Assembly (NCBI RefSeq): GCF_000987765.1 | Contig: NZ_LAHP01000008.1 | Coordinates: forward strand, 86,237-150,236 | Origin: Arsukibacterium sp. MJ3 | GTDB lineage: Bacteria > Pseudomonadota > Gammaproteobacteria > Enterobacterales > Alteromonadaceae | Length of the DNA stretch: 64,000 nt | Reading direction: 5' to 3' | In this document: positions 29,301 through 38,280 of the stretch, piece by piece | How positions within the stretch are numbered: position 1 is the first letter of the stretch | Layout: each line of letters opens with the position of its first letter | The notes under the pieces: model-generated | The model's database searches: none | Told to the model about the DNA's origin: nothing | What the model saw: only the letters and a program-made list of their open reading frames with translations | Program-made: the position numbers and the translations under genes

Positions 29301-29425
29301 AAGGTAAACTGCGGATCTTCCAGCCGGCCCAGCCCCATATAAGCGGCAATACCACCAAACAATAAAATGGCGGCAAACAACCAGGATGACGTGCGGTACT
29401 GAATAAAATAGCGAGCCAGATCCAT
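26366..29425 (-). CDS. RND efflux pump, inner-membrane subunit (AcrB superfamily, TriC/MexK-like)
   Basis: 1019 residues from the ATG at 29425, 1 nt after the adaptor stop. The architecture is RND: TM1 near 12-30, periplasmic loop, TM2-6, second loop, TM8-12. TM4 carries GALIIALGMLVDNAIVITEG with the single-Asp-plus-Asn motif of drug-type pumps. The N-terminal run RLEDPQFTLKQALIITQYPG is typical of the TriC/MexK-like branch, distinct from AcrB and from CzcA. Substrates are unknown (organics are likely). No outer-membrane channel gene is adjacent, so it must use one from elsewhere. Confidence 0.88.
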   Translation of the reverse strand: MDLARYFIQYRTSSWLFAAILLFGGIAAYMGLGRLEDPQFTLKQALIITQYPGASPIQVEEEVTYPLENAIQQLPYVNHVTSVSTAGLSQLVVEMKDTYRAKELKQIWDELRHKVNDLQPQLPPGVRPPQVKDDFGDVYGILYAVSGADFNDDELRDYVDFLRRELVLVQGVGKVAVGGVQQEQVIVEISRPRLTALGIAPQTLSALLQSQNMVANAGSIKVGPDRLRIYPTGEFQSVAELETLIISSPDSKELIYLGDVAKVYRENVEAPNQLIRFAGQNALTLGISFSSGVNVVNAGAHVQQRLAELEYNKPVGMLLHTIYNQPDEVANSVSGFILNLAAAVAIVIAVLLLFMGLRSGILIGVILLLTVLGTFIFMQQMQIELQRVSLGALIIALGMLVDNAIVITEGILIGMQRRLKLADAASLIVKQTQWPLLGATVIAIAAFAPIGLSSDATGEFAGSLFWVLLVSLLLSWITAITLTPFFASMLFKDKLQPGNSEPEPLYQGVIFNLYRAVLMLALRYRLVTYGFTLTLLVVAVIGFGNVKQVFFPPSNTPIFLVDLWQPEGTDIRHATADAVVLMNYLSTLDGVSHVTSTSGRGAERFMLTYQPEKNFAAYSQLIVRAEHREQLPALMQHTRDYITAQLPRLQHKLLRLEVGPSTPAKIEARFSGANPDTLRQLAEQAKAILLADGQAVSIRDNWRERAKVIRPHFNEAMARRAGISKQDIDEVLLTSMSGRTVGMYRDGTHLLPIVARSPLAERDNLDALYDLQVYSNKLQRYVPITQVVTGFDLVWEDAQIQRRDRKRTITVMADHDTLSEDTASALHARVKADIEAITMPTGYFLSWGGEYEAQQKAQRALFSSLPLGYLLMFVVTVLMFNSLRSALVIWACVPLAIIGVSFGLLLLGAPFGFIALLGFLSLSGMLIKNCIVLVEQIKLELAEGKAAFDAVFDSAVSRVRPVAMAAITTILGMIPLLGDVFFSSLAVVIMFGLGFATLLTLLFLPVLYCTVFKIKNIQY

Positions 29426-29426
29426 G

Positions 29427-30515
29427 TTACAGCCCTCGCTCACGCACCCACGGCCTGACCTGCTGGCCTTCACTAAGTTGCTGCACCCCGGCGGTAACAA
29501 TTTGCTCACCTGCAGCAAGGCCTGAAGTAATCGCAGCGCCGGCGCTGGTTAAACTACTGACGGTAACCTGACGCTGACTAACCACACCATTTTGCGGATT
29601 AAACACCCAGACATAACTTTGCTGGCTGCTTAAGCTGCTATCGCTTGGCATAAAAATGGCACTGGCTGGAATAAAAAGCGCTGCAACATAGGCGGCATTA
29701 ATTTTACTAACCTCAGCAATAACGTTAGCGGTCATACCGGACAGTACATTAAATTCGGTAGGGGTGGCCATACTAAACACCACTTTAAAGCTGTTAGTGG
29801 CCGGATCAGCCCGGGTGTCCCACTCGCGAATGCGAGCACGGTACCGATACATCGGGTGTGAGTCAAAAACCACCTCGGGTTGATAATCAAAATCTTGCCG
29901 GACATTGGAAATCACATCTTCAGGTACCTGAATAACAACATCGACCTGATCCCGTACCTGTAATTCCATAATAGCTTGCTGAGCCGACACATTTTCATGA
30001 TTTTCAACTAATAAGCGCGAAATAATACCCGCAAAAGGCGCTTCTAACCGGGTATAACTCAGGGCCGTTTCGGCGGTTGATAAATCAGCTTGGGCCACTT
30101 GCAATTGCGCTCTGGCTTCATCAAATACTGCTTGGGATACCAATTTCTGCGCAATAAGCTGTTCGGCACGGGTAAATTGGGTTTGCGCCAGCTCAAAGCG
30201 GGCTTTAGCCTGATCTAACTTCAAATTAAAGTCAGTATCGTCCAACCGGGCAAGCAGTTCGCCATTTTGTACCAACTGGCCTGGTCGGGCAATAAGTTGC
30301 ACCAACTTACCACTCACCCTGAAGGTAAGATTTGCCCGCTCTGTCGGCTCTACTACCGCAGGGAATTGCCTTACCGCAGCGCTTGATTCCGTACTCACCT
30401 GATGCAATTTAACCGGTCTTATCAGCGGCTGCACCGGTTCAGGTTTAGGCTCTGTGCAACCAAGCAATACTATTCCCGCACAAGCCAAAAGCAACAACTT
30501 TGATAAACGCAGCAT
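29427..30515 (-). CDS. RND efflux periplasmic adaptor lipoprotein
   Basis: 362 residues from the ATG at 30515 (AGG about 9 nt upstream); another ATG lies at 30524. Lipobox VLLGC anchors it to the inner membrane. After that come the lipoyl half-motifs (RVSGKLVQLIARPGQLVQNG and LEAPFAGIISRLLVENHENV), an alpha-hairpin of about 60 residues between them, and the beta-barrel. It links the pump to an outer-membrane channel and is translated with it (1 nt between genes). The upstream region carries a tandem 10-bp repeat listed separately. Confidence 0.88.
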   Translation of the reverse strand: MLRLSKLLLLACAGIVLLGCTEPKPEPVQPLIRPVKLHQVSTESSAAVRQFPAVVEPTERANLTFRVSGKLVQLIARPGQLVQNGELLARLDDTDFNLKLDQAKARFELAQTQFTRAEQLIAQKLVSQAVFDEARAQLQVAQADLSTAETALSYTRLEAPFAGIISRLLVENHENVSAQQAIMELQVRDQVDVVIQVPEDVISNVRQDFDYQPEVVFDSHPMYRYRARIREWDTRADPATNSFKVVFSMATPTEFNVLSGMTANVIAEVSKINAAYVAALFIPASAIFMPSDSSLSSQQSYVWVFNPQNGVVSQRQVTVSSLTSAGAAITSGLAAGEQIVTAGVQQLSEGQQVRPWVRERGL

Positions 30516-30570
30516 AACAATCATCCTGAAAACCTGATGTAACAAAAAAAGAGGGCAAAAACACCACAGC

Positions 30571-30606
30571 CAAAACAAGGCAAAACAAGGCAAAACAAGG
30601 CAAAAC
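30571..30606. repeat. Tandem 10-bp repeats upstream of the RND adaptor
   Basis: CAAAACAAGG occurs three times in a row (30571-30600) followed by a partial fourth, CAAAAC. It lies 56-91 bp upstream of the adaptor start, where its promoter should be. Ten base pairs is one helical turn, so copy-number change would alter spacing without changing phase. Confidence 0.85.
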
Positions 30607-30707
30607 GGTAACTAAGCGTTTAGCAAGCCACAACTAATCAGCTCTGACCAGTAAAACATATTAAACAGTAAAACATGTCCATTAACAGCAAGTTTTTACG
30701 CTAGCGG

Positions 30708-32711
30708 TTAAATTTCCAGCAATGCCTGTTTTAATTGCTGCACCTCATCACGCACTGCAGCAGCTTGTTCAAATTCTAAATCTTTAGCGTGCTGCAGCAT
30801 TTTTTGTTCCAGCTGTTTCATTTGTGCTTGCAGCTGATATGGCGTTTTACCTTTAACCAGTTTCATCTGTTCAGCCACTTTTCGAAGTGCCGTTGGTGCG
30901 GTGGGTGCTTGACCCAAATCCATCACATCAGAAATTTTCTTACGAATAGCGGTGGGAGAAATACCCCGTTCCAGGTTATAGGCAATTTGCTTATCGCGGC
31001 GCCGATCTGTTTCATCTATGGCACGCTGCATTGAACCGGTGATCCTGTCAGCATACAAAATAGCTTTACCTTTCAGGTTTCGAGCAGCCCGCCCCATGGT
31101 TTGAATTAAGGCGCGGTCTGAGCGTAAAAAGCCTTCTTTATCGGCATCAAGAATCGCTACCAGCGACACTTCTGGAATATCCAGCCCCTCGCGCAATAAA
31201 TTAATGCCCACCAATACATCAAATACACCAAGGCGTAAATCACGGATAATTTCCATCCGCTCAACGGTATCGATATCAGAGTGTAAATAACGAACCCGGA
31301 TTTGATGTTCGCTCAGGTATTCCGTTAAATCTTCCGCCATCTTTTTAGTTAATGTGGTCACCAACACCCGTTCACCAAGTTCCGCACGGGCCAGCGCTTC
31401 AGACATTAAGTCATCGACCTGGCTGCCCACCGGCCGAATTTCAATAACCGGATCGAGCAGCCCCGTTGGCCGCACAACTTGTTCAATTACTTCACCGCCA
31501 GATTTTTCCAACTCATATTTAGCTGGCGTGGCAGAGACATATACCCGTTGCGGTGCAATAGCTTCGAATTCATCAAACTTTAGGGGCCGGTTATCCAGTG
31601 CTGAAGGTAAGCGAAAACCATAATTTACCAGATTTTCTTTGCGTGAACGGTCGCCTTTATACATGGCGCCAATTTGCGATACGGTAACGTGCGATTCATC
31701 GATAAACATTAAGCCATCTGCCGGAAAATAATCCAGCAAGGTCGGTGGCGGCTCGCCATTGCCGCGGCCCGATAAATAGCGCGAGTAATTCTCAATACCC
31801 GAACAATAACCAAGCTCAACCATCATCTCAATATCAAACTGGGTACGCTGAGCAATGCGCTGTTCTTCCAGTAATTTATTGTTGTCGAGTAAATCAGCCC
31901 GTCGCGATACCAACTCAATTTTTATCTGCTCTACCGCTGCCAGTATTTTCTCACGCGGCGTAACATAATGCGTTTTCGGGTAAATGGTATAGCGGATAAC
32001 CACTTGCTCTACCGCCCCGGTTAACGGGTCAAATATACTTATTCGCTCAATTTCTTCGTCAAATAGTTCAACCCGCACCGCCATTTCGTCCGACTCTGCC
32101 GGAAAAATGTCGATAACATCACCACGCACCCGGTAGGTAGCTCGCTGAAACGCAATATCATTTCGATTATATTGCAGCTCGGCCAGCCGCCGCAGAATAA
32201 AACGTTGATCAACAATATCCCCTACTTTTAAATGCAGTAACATTTTCATGTAGGATACCGGATCGCCTAAACCATAAATGGCTGACACAGAGGCAATAAT
32301 AACCACGTCGCGCCGCTCCATTAGTGCTTTAGTCGCCGACAAACGCATTTGTTCTATATGCTCGTTTATAGACGCGTCTTTTTCAATAAAGGTATCGGTA
32401 GAGGGTACATAGGCTTCTGGCTGATAGTAGTCATAATAGGAAACAAAGTACTCTACTGAATTATGCGGAAAAAACGTTTTCATCTCACCGTATAGCTGGG
32501 CAGCCAAGGTTTTATTATGGGCCATAATTAAGGTGGGCCGGTTAACTTTAGCAATCACATTGGCCATGGTGAAGGTTTTACCGGAACCCGTTACTCCCAG
32601 CAAGGTTTGATGGGCTAAACCCGACTCAAGGCCATCAACCAATTTTGTGATGGCTTCAGGTTGATCGCCCGCCGGTTGATAATCTGACACCAATTCAAAA
32701 GCCCGGGTCAT
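30708..32711 (-). CDS. uvrB: Excinuclease ABC subunit UvrB
   Basis: 667 residues, the family's usual length. Walker A GVTGSGKT at 39-46, the damage-probing beta-hairpin [12 protein letters not shown] at about 92-103, DESHVTV as motif II, and helicase motifs to QTMGRAARN. The C-terminal UVR domain ([18 protein letters not shown]) contacts UvrC. It loads with UvrA on damaged DNA and hands over to UvrC in nucleotide-excision repair. Its ATG overlaps the stop of the MATE gene by 4 nt. No LexA box was recognised close upstream, since the gene is preceded directly by coding sequence. Confidence 0.97.
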   Translation of the reverse strand: MTRAFELVSDYQPAGDQPEAITKLVDGLESGLAHQTLLGVTGSGKTFTMANVIAKVNRPTLIMAHNKTLAAQLYGEMKTFFPHNSVEYFVSYYDYYQPEAYVPSTDTFIEKDASINEHIEQMRLSATKALMERRDVVIIASVSAIYGLGDPVSYMKMLLHLKVGDIVDQRFILRRLAELQYNRNDIAFQRATYRVRGDVIDIFPAESDEMAVRVELFDEEIERISIFDPLTGAVEQVVIRYTIYPKTHYVTPREKILAAVEQIKIELVSRRADLLDNNKLLEEQRIAQRTQFDIEMMVELGYCSGIENYSRYLSGRGNGEPPPTLLDYFPADGLMFIDESHVTVSQIGAMYKGDRSRKENLVNYGFRLPSALDNRPLKFDEFEAIAPQRVYVSATPAKYELEKSGGEVIEQVVRPTGLLDPVIEIRPVGSQVDDLMSEALARAELGERVLVTTLTKKMAEDLTEYLSEHQIRVRYLHSDIDTVERMEIIRDLRLGVFDVLVGINLLREGLDIPEVSLVAILDADKEGFLRSDRALIQTMGRAARNLKGKAILYADRITGSMQRAIDETDRRRDKQIAYNLERGISPTAIRKKISDVMDLGQAPTAPTALRKVAEQMKLVKGKTPYQLQAQMKQLEQKMLQHAKDLEFEQAAAVRDEVQQLKQALLEI

Positions 32712-34066
32712 AATGTCTCCTTTAAATTAAACAAACTAACCCGGTTAAACCAAGTGTAAGCAATAATGGCAGTAAACAAATTGGCGATAACACAACCGGC
32801 AAACACCCCGACTACGCCAAATAACTGGCCGCCAGTCCACGCCAACGGCACATAGAATACAAATAATCGAATTAGGCTTAGCCAAAGCGCCTTAGCTGGT
32901 TGATGCAGAGCGTTAAAAGACGAGTTGGTTAAAATTGTGATGCCCTGCAAACCATAAGCCAGCGGCATTATCCATAAAAACCAACGAATAAAACGCGCAA
33001 CATCCGCATCATCAGTAAACACTGACGCAATCGGCCACGCCAGCGCGGCCAACACCACATAAACGGCAAGTTGCCAGCGAATAATAAAAAAAGTGGTAAT
33101 TCGGTACGCATGGTGTACCCGTCGCAAATTATCAGCACCGAGATTCTGACTAATAAATGGCGGTAACGTCATCGATAACGCCAATACTACTAATAAAGCA
33201 ATACTTTCCAGTCTGGCGCCTACGCCAAAGGCAGCAACAGCTGCCGCGCCATAGCTGGCCATTATCGCTGTTAAAATAGCCATCGCCAGCGGCGTTAACA
33301 TATTGGCACCAGCCGCAGGCAGTCCAATTCGCAATATTTTACGGTAAATAGGCAAGCAAACCGCCAGTGGCTGCCAAGCTTTCGTTAATAAACCACGCTT
33401 AAACAACAACCAGATAATCAGGCCACAACCCGTTGACCAGGCGATTACCGAGGCTACGGCAGCACCTTGCATTCCCATAGCAGGCACAGGGCCAAAACCA
33501 AAAATAAAAATCGGATCTAAAACGGCATTAATCACCCCACTCATCGCCATAATAATGCTAGGTGTTTTGGTATCACCCGACGCCCGCAATACTGCATTGC
33601 CAACCAGTGGCATTACCAGCAATACCGCCCCTGCAAACCAAATCATCATATAGTCTTCAATAAAGCCCAGCGTATCAGCTCCTGCCCCAAGCAAGCGGAA
33701 CATGGGCGTTAGTAATGCCATACCAAGCAAACTTAGTGCCAGTACCATATAAGTTGCCAGCCAAAGCGCGGCCAGCGCATCAGCCTGAGCCTCTTTGTTA
33801 TTGCCGGCCCCTAATGCTCTGGCGATAACGGCTGAAGTGCCAATACTCAGACCTATTGCCAGGCTTATTACGGTAAAAGTAACCGGAAAAGTAAAACTGA
33901 TGGCCGCCAACGGTGTAGTACCTAACATACTGATGAAAAAAGTATCAACCAGATTAAAGGTCATCAGGGTCAGCATACCGGCCAATACGGGCAGAGTCAT
34001 ATTACGCAGCGTTTTGCTAATATCACCTTGTAAAATTTGATTTACTGACGGCGCCGGGTTACTCAT
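32708..34066 (-). CDS. MATE family multidrug/cation efflux transporter
   Basis: 452 residues with twelve membrane helices in two related halves. The MATE pattern is visible in [34 protein letters not shown] and the second-half start [15 protein letters not shown]. It belongs to the NorM/DinF branch, which exports cationic drugs with sodium or protons. It overlaps uvrB by 4 nt and is probably co-transcribed with it, an unusual pairing whose purpose is unclear. The substrate cannot be predicted. Confidence 0.9.
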   Translation of the reverse strand: MSNPAPSVNQILQGDISKTLRNMTLPVLAGMLTLMTFNLVDTFFISMLGTTPLAAISFTFPVTFTVISLAIGLSIGTSAVIARALGAGNNKEAQADALAALWLATYMVLALSLLGMALLTPMFRLLGAGADTLGFIEDYMMIWFAGAVLLVMPLVGNAVLRASGDTKTPSIIMAMSGVINAVLDPIFIFGFGPVPAMGMQGAAVASVIAWSTGCGLIIWLLFKRGLLTKAWQPLAVCLPIYRKILRIGLPAAGANMLTPLAMAILTAIMASYGAAAVAAFGVGARLESIALLVVLALSMTLPPFISQNLGADNLRRVHHAYRITTFFIIRWQLAVYVVLAALAWPIASVFTDDADVARFIRWFLWIMPLAYGLQGITILTNSSFNALHQPAKALWLSLIRLFVFYVPLAWTGGQLFGVVGVFAGCVIANLFTAIIAYTWFNRVSLFNLKETL

Positions 34067-34581
34067 ACATCGAGCCTATTTAAGATTAAGCCACTATTGT
34101 AGTGAAAAGCGCCGGGCCATACCATGGCAAAGCCTTAAAAAGCGCGGCTTTAGCTATTTACAAAGCCGATAAACGTCATATCAGGAAAAGTAGTTCACAA
34201 TTCGGCCTTGCTTATTTTATGCCACAATGCTGCGTTTTGATATAACTAAAAATTGCTGGCGGTTTTTCTAAATATATGTTTTTACTGAATTTATTATTTT
34301 TCACTTTGCTACTTGACCGGCTTGAAAAGCATAGAATACAAGGCTTAGCCACGCTAAATACAGAGTCACCCACAGACTTATCCACAGCTTCTGTGGGTAA
34401 GTTTTGCAAAGCCAGTGAGCATAGGCTCTGGTAGTAATTACGAAACGAGGTTCAACGCTATTAAATAGCACTGCGCTACAATCATTGACTAAATTAAATG
34501 CTATCAAGGCTGAAAAAGTCATGGTTTTGTTTAAACAATACGCAACTAAACGCGCAAAGCAAAAATCACTGCGGCAAAGTG
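34067..34581. other. Intergenic region upstream of the tRNA operon
   Basis: About 515 bp without a supportable gene. It holds the MATE/uvrB promoter near 34070-34200 and an inverted repeat with a DnaA box (listed separately). Two overlapping minus-strand frames (34212-34522) lack ribosome sites and were not called. Confidence 0.5.
34368..34398. promoter_or_regulatory. Inverted repeat enclosing a consensus DnaA box
   Basis: Arms ACCCACAGA (34368-34376) and TCTGTGGGT (34390-34398) are perfect complements. The 13-nt loop contains TTATCCACA (34378-34386), an exact match to the DnaA box. Single boxes occur by chance, but this one is at the centre of a symmetric structure. It may be a DnaA-dependent regulatory site or an RNA hairpin. 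Confidence 0.4.
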
Positions 34582-34618
34582 TTGACAGGGTCCATAGCTG
34601 GCATTAGTATTGCGCCCC
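34582..34618 (+). promoter_or_regulatory. Sigma-70 promoter of the tRNA-Asn operon
   Basis: TTGACA (34582-34587), a 17-bp spacer, TAGTAT (34605-34610), then TGCGCCCC, a GC-rich discriminator. The -35 is perfect and the discriminator is typical of stringently controlled stable-RNA promoters (ppGpp/DksA). The first tRNA begins at 34631, which allows a leader of about 12-14 nt. Confidence 0.75.
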
Positions 34619-34630
34619 GTTGCATACTGT

Positions 34631-34707
34631 TCCCCAATAGCTCAGCTGGTTAGAGCGTCGGACTGTTAATCCGTAGGTCGTTGGTTCGAGTCCAACTTGG
34701 GGAGCCA
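34631..34707 (+). tRNA. tRNA-Asn (GTT), copy 1
   Basis: 77 nt including an encoded CCA. Acceptor arms TCCCCAA and TTGGGGA pair fully, the discriminator is G, the D-loop is AGCTCAGCTGGTTAGAGC, the anticodon loop CTGTTAA has GTT, and the T-loop is GGTTCGAGTCC. Position 27 is T opposite T43, so the anticodon stem has a U-U pair at its top. Confidence 0.97.
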
Positions 34708-34731
34708 ACAGCAGCAGCATTTTTATACCTT

Positions 34732-34808
34732 TCCCCAATAGCTCAGCTGGTTAGAGCGGCGGACTGTTAATCCGTAGGTCGTTGGTTCGAGTCCAACTTG
34801 GGGAGCCA
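34732..34808 (+). tRNA. tRNA-Asn (GTT), copy 2
   Basis: Identical to copy 1 except position 27 is G, giving a G-U pair with U43. 24 bp separate it from copy 1, and an encoded CCA is present. Confidence 0.97.
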
Positions 34809-34834
34809 AAGGTAACATACTCGTTTATTTCTTT

Positions 34835-34911
34835 TCCCCAATAGCTCAGCTGGTTAGAGCGACGGACTGTTAATCCGTAGGTCGTTGGTTCGAGTCCAAC
34901 TTGGGGAGCCA
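34835..34911 (+). tRNA. tRNA-Asn (GTT), copy 3
   Basis: Identical to the others except position 27 is A, giving a Watson-Crick A-U pair with U43. 26 bp separate it from copy 2. No clear terminator hairpin follows. Confidence 0.97.
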
Positions 34912-35058
34912 AAGCGTTTTTCAGCTGTTTTTCCAGTGATATGTCGTTATTTATTCCTTTCATGGTATTTTTTTGATTTAATTAGCTTTCTATTCTTTTT
35001 GACTACACTATATTAAGCGTTAGACAAGGAAGCAAATTATGTTTGGTGGTCAGGGCTT

Positions 35059-36984
35059 ATGAAGATTTTTAAAACTCTACTGTTGGCGCAGTTGTTAACG
35101 GCGTTGATTTTAGCCGCTATTGCGTTGTCAGCGTTAGTGCTTTATACCCAACAACTTATTGATATACGTGAACGCAATGCGCGTAATGCCATCGAGCAAA
35201 TGCTTATTCATCACTTGTCTGGTGATGCCAAAGTACTTAGCCGCCAACTAGACCGCAGCTTCGATTTACAAAGCCTACGCATTAGCCAGTTGGATAATAC
35301 CGTGTTGCATGAGCAAAATAATGCTCGCAAGGCCACAAGCATTGGCATGTGGGCACTGCAAACAGCTGGCAGCCAGTTCAAACCCGTTAATGTAAGCAAT
35401 GAAGAACATGGTATCCAGCTAACTTATCAGTTAAATCATCAACAAACTCTGGCGCCGCTGCAAAAATTAGGTTTTGTACTGTTATTGGCGCCTTTCGTTA
35501 TTGGCTGGTTAACAGTACTAATGGCTAAGAACAGTATCAAGCGCAGTTACCGCAAAACGTCGCAGGCGGTCAATCAACTTATCGACAGCTTTATTCAGGA
35601 TCCGGAAAAAGTTGAACCAAACTGGAATAAGATCCCTGCTGAATTTTCTGAAATTAATATTGCGCTACAAAAACTGGCTAATTACAGCAAAAAACAATAT
35701 AGCGAAATGACCTCGGCCGCCTATCAAATTGCCGAAGAAGCCTACAAAGATCCGGTGACAGACTTACCGAACCGAAACCGCTTTGTGCAATATTATGAAG
35801 ATCACTGCAAATTATCAAAAGATACAGACTTTGGCGTTTTTGCTATTACCCGCTGCACCGAGCTGCAAAGCCTGAACCAAACTCGTGGCTACCAGGAAGG
35901 CGATCAATACATTCAAGATGTCGCTAATATTGTGCGTAAAGTGTCCGATACATACAAAGATGCTCGTGTGTTTCGACTTAACAGTTCAGATTTTGGCATT
36001 CTGCTACCGCGTATCACGCCAAAAGAAGCCGAAAACTTTGCACTGCAATTGCAAAGCCGCTTTAATGAATATCAGAAAAATGCTGAGCTCGACTCTATTG
36101 CCTACACCGGCTTAGTTACCTATGAAAGCGGCAAAGCATTAGGTGAATTACTGGCAGTCGCTGACACCTCAATTAGTTTGGCTCAAACCAAGCAAACCAA
36201 TGCCTGGCACTTACAAAAAGACTCTGGCGGGCTGGAAGTAGCAGGTAGTGGTTATGGTAATCAGAACTGGCGCAATGTTATTGAAGACGTTATCAACAAC
36301 AATCGGATTAACTTGCTAACGCAACTAATTCAACCGTCAAACCGATCTGCAAAAGCCTACTCGGAAATCCTGGTTCGGTTTAAAACTCAGGAAAATCAGG
36401 TACTGCCTACGGCTTCATTTTTGGCAATGGCAGAAAAACTGGATAAAATTATTGCGGTTGACCGGCTTATTATTGAAACCGCTTTGACAACGATTAAAAA
36501 TCGAAATTTACAAGATCAGTATTTTGGTTTGAATTTATCTCCACGCTGTGTGCATGACGATCAATTTGTTATTTGGTTAGAGCGGCGACTGTTAAAAGAT
36601 GCTCATATTGCGTCTAAACTTATTTTTGAAGTGTCTGAATTTGGTTTACAACAAAATCTTAAAACCAGTAAACGTTTTATCGATATGATTCACCGTGCCG
36701 GTGCCAGGATCACTGTTGAAAAATTTGGTGTTGGCATTACCTCGTTTAAGTTTTTCCGTGATTTAAAGCCTGACTTTGTCAAAATGGATGGAAGTTATAC
36801 CCGGCGTATAGATGAAGATAAAAATAATCAATACTTTATGCGACTGATGATTGATCTTGCCCACCGTATTGGTGTCGGCGTATTTGCAGAAAGCGTCGAA
36901 ACTCAGGAAGAAAAACACATGCTTGAGTCGTTGTTTATCGACGGTAACCAAGGCTATTACGTTGGTAAACCAACACCGATGTAA
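35059..36984 (+). CDS. Degenerate GGDEF-EAL membrane protein (CsrD/MshH-like)
   Basis: 641 residues: TM1 at about 7-29, a periplasmic loop of about 100 residues, TM2 near 137-155, a HAMP-like linker, then a GGDEF domain from DPVTDLPNRNRF and an EAL domain. Both signatures are lost: the GGDEF site is NSSDF (308-312) and EAL reads SEIL (435-438). This layout, size and the xxSDF form match CsrD of E. coli (HRSDF), which promotes decay of the CsrB/C small RNAs by RNase E, and MshH. LapD-type c-di-GMP receptors have a similar plan and are the main alternative. It should not make or break c-di-GMP. Confidence 0.8.
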   Translation: MKIFKTLLLAQLLTALILAAIALSALVLYTQQLIDIRERNARNAIEQMLIHHLSGDAKVLSRQLDRSFDLQSLRISQLDNTVLHEQNNARKATSIGMWALQTAGSQFKPVNVSNEEHGIQLTYQLNHQQTLAPLQKLGFVLLLAPFVIGWLTVLMAKNSIKRSYRKTSQAVNQLIDSFIQDPEKVEPNWNKIPAEFSEINIALQKLANYSKKQYSEMTSAAYQIAEEAYKDPVTDLPNRNRFVQYYEDHCKLSKDTDFGVFAITRCTELQSLNQTRGYQEGDQYIQDVANIVRKVSDTYKDARVFRLNSSDFGILLPRITPKEAENFALQLQSRFNEYQKNAELDSIAYTGLVTYESGKALGELLAVADTSISLAQTKQTNAWHLQKDSGGLEVAGSGYGNQNWRNVIEDVINNNRINLLTQLIQPSNRSAKAYSEILVRFKTQENQVLPTASFLAMAEKLDKIIAVDRLIIETALTTIKNRNLQDQYFGLNLSPRCVHDDQFVIWLERRLLKDAHIASKLIFEVSEFGLQQNLKTSKRFIDMIHRAGARITVEKFGVGITSFKFFRDLKPDFVKMDGSYTRRIDEDKNNQYFMRLMIDLAHRIGVGVFAESVETQEEKHMLESLFIDGNQGYYVGKPTPM

Positions 36985-37145
36985 GCCTTTTAAACAGTGG
37001 CAGTTAAATAACCGATACGGCTTTGCTAACTGCCAGTAAAACCTGACAAATTACTGGGATCACTGAATAACCCTATAGTTTGTTTGGTTGTAACCACTCA
37101 GACATCATTGCATAATACCAGCCTGTTTTCTGTCTAAGCTCAACT

Positions 37146-37727
37146 ATGACCGAATTTTTGCTTCTCCTTATCAGTACCGTGTTAGTCAACAACTTTGTGT
37201 TGGTGAAGTTTCTTGGCCTTTGTCCCTTTATGGGTGTATCTGCCAAACTTGAAACCGCTATTGGTATGGCGCTGGCCACCACTTTTGTTCTTACCCTGGC
37301 GTCTATCTGCAGTTATCTGGTAGACACTTTTTTACTGGCACCTTTCGATTTACTGTACTTACGTACCCTAAGTTTCATACTGGTTATTGCGGTTGTAGTG
37401 CAATTTACCGAAATGGTCGTGCATAAAACCAGCCCGACACTTTATCGATTATTAGGCATTTTTTTACCCTTAATCACAACCAATTGTGCGGTATTGGGCG
37501 TAGCATTGTTAAACGTTAATGAGCGGCATAATTTTATCAATTCAGTCATCTATGGTTTTGGCGCAGCAGTGGGCTTTTCACTGGTATTAATTTTATTTGC
37601 AGCAATGCGTGAGCGCTTAGCTGCCGCTGATGTACCAGTACCGTTTAAAGGCGCCGCTATTGCAATGATTACTGCTGGATTAATGTCACTGGCCTTTATG
37701 GGTTTTACTGGTCTGGTAAAAGCCTGA
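37146..37727 (+). CDS. rnfA: Ion-translocating ferredoxin:NAD+ oxidoreductase, subunit A
   Basis: 193 residues and six membrane helices. Hallmarks are [20 protein letters not shown] at the start and [16 protein letters not shown] in the middle; each half carries a Cys that in Rnf/Nqr binds the intramembrane [2Fe-2S] centre with RnfE. First gene of the complete rnfABCDGE operon. Its last base overlaps the first base of rnfB. Rnf couples electron flow between ferredoxin and NAD to ion transport; the E. coli Rsx version keeps SoxR reduced. Confidence 0.96.
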   Translation: MTEFLLLLISTVLVNNFVLVKFLGLCPFMGVSAKLETAIGMALATTFVLTLASICSYLVDTFLLAPFDLLYLRTLSFILVIAVVVQFTEMVVHKTSPTLYRLLGIFLPLITTNCAVLGVALLNVNERHNFINSVIYGFGAAVGFSLVLILFAAMRERLAAADVPVPFKGAAIAMITAGLMSLAFMGFTGLVKA

Positions 37728-38278
37728 TGAGTTTATTAACGGCACTGTTTATTCTGGGCAGTTTGTCACTGGTATTTGGTGGTCTACTGGGGTTTGCTGC
37801 CATTCGTTTTAAAGTAAAAAGCGATCCGCTTGTAGAACAAATTGATGACATTTTACCGCAAACGCAATGTGGTCAGTGCGGTTACCCTGGCTGTAGACCT
37901 TATGCTGAAGCTATAGCCAATGGCGATGATATTAATAAATGTCCTCCTGGTGGCGATAGTGCCATACGTAAATTGGCTGATTTAATGGGCGTAGAAGCCA
38001 AACCGTTAAATGCGGCGCAAACCGTCGCGATTAAACGGGTGGCGTTTATCCGCGAAGACGAATGTATTGGCTGTACTAAGTGTATTCAGGCCTGTCCGGT
38101 CGATGCCATTGTTGGGGCATCAAAATTGATGCATACCGTTATCATCGATGAATGTACCGGCTGTGACTTATGCGTTGAACCTTGCCCGGTAGACTGTATA
38201 GATATGCTGCCAGTCAGCCCGACCCCAGAACGTTGGAAATGGGATTTAAACGCCATTCCAATAACCCAGGTGGAGTAA
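37727..38278 (+). CDS. rnfB: Rnf complex subunit B, iron-sulfur protein
   Basis: 183 residues. An N-terminal membrane anchor is followed by a four-Cys [4Fe-4S] motif (CGQCGYPGC with an upstream and a downstream Cys). Two ferredoxin-type clusters follow, [15 protein letters not shown] and [15 protein letters not shown]. It is the likely entry point for ferredoxin electrons. The stop lies 2 nt before the rnfC GTG. Confidence 0.96.
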   Translation: MSLLTALFILGSLSLVFGGLLGFAAIRFKVKSDPLVEQIDDILPQTQCGQCGYPGCRPYAEAIANGDDINKCPPGGDSAIRKLADLMGVEAKPLNAAQTVAIKRVAFIREDECIGCTKCIQACPVDAIVGASKLMHTVIIDECTGCDLCVEPCPVDCIDMLPVSPTPERWKWDLNAIPITQVE

Positions 38279-38280
38279 AA

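Noticed and set aside
34212..34522. Two overlapping minus-strand frames upstream of the tRNA operon
   Set aside because: No ribosome site, no family, and the region holds a DnaA-box hairpin and probable promoters.
34751..34963. Minus-strand frame of 70 codons containing QVGLEPTTYGLTVRRSNQ
   Set aside because: It is antisense to the tRNA-Asn genes and is the familiar false protein produced by reading tRNA complement.
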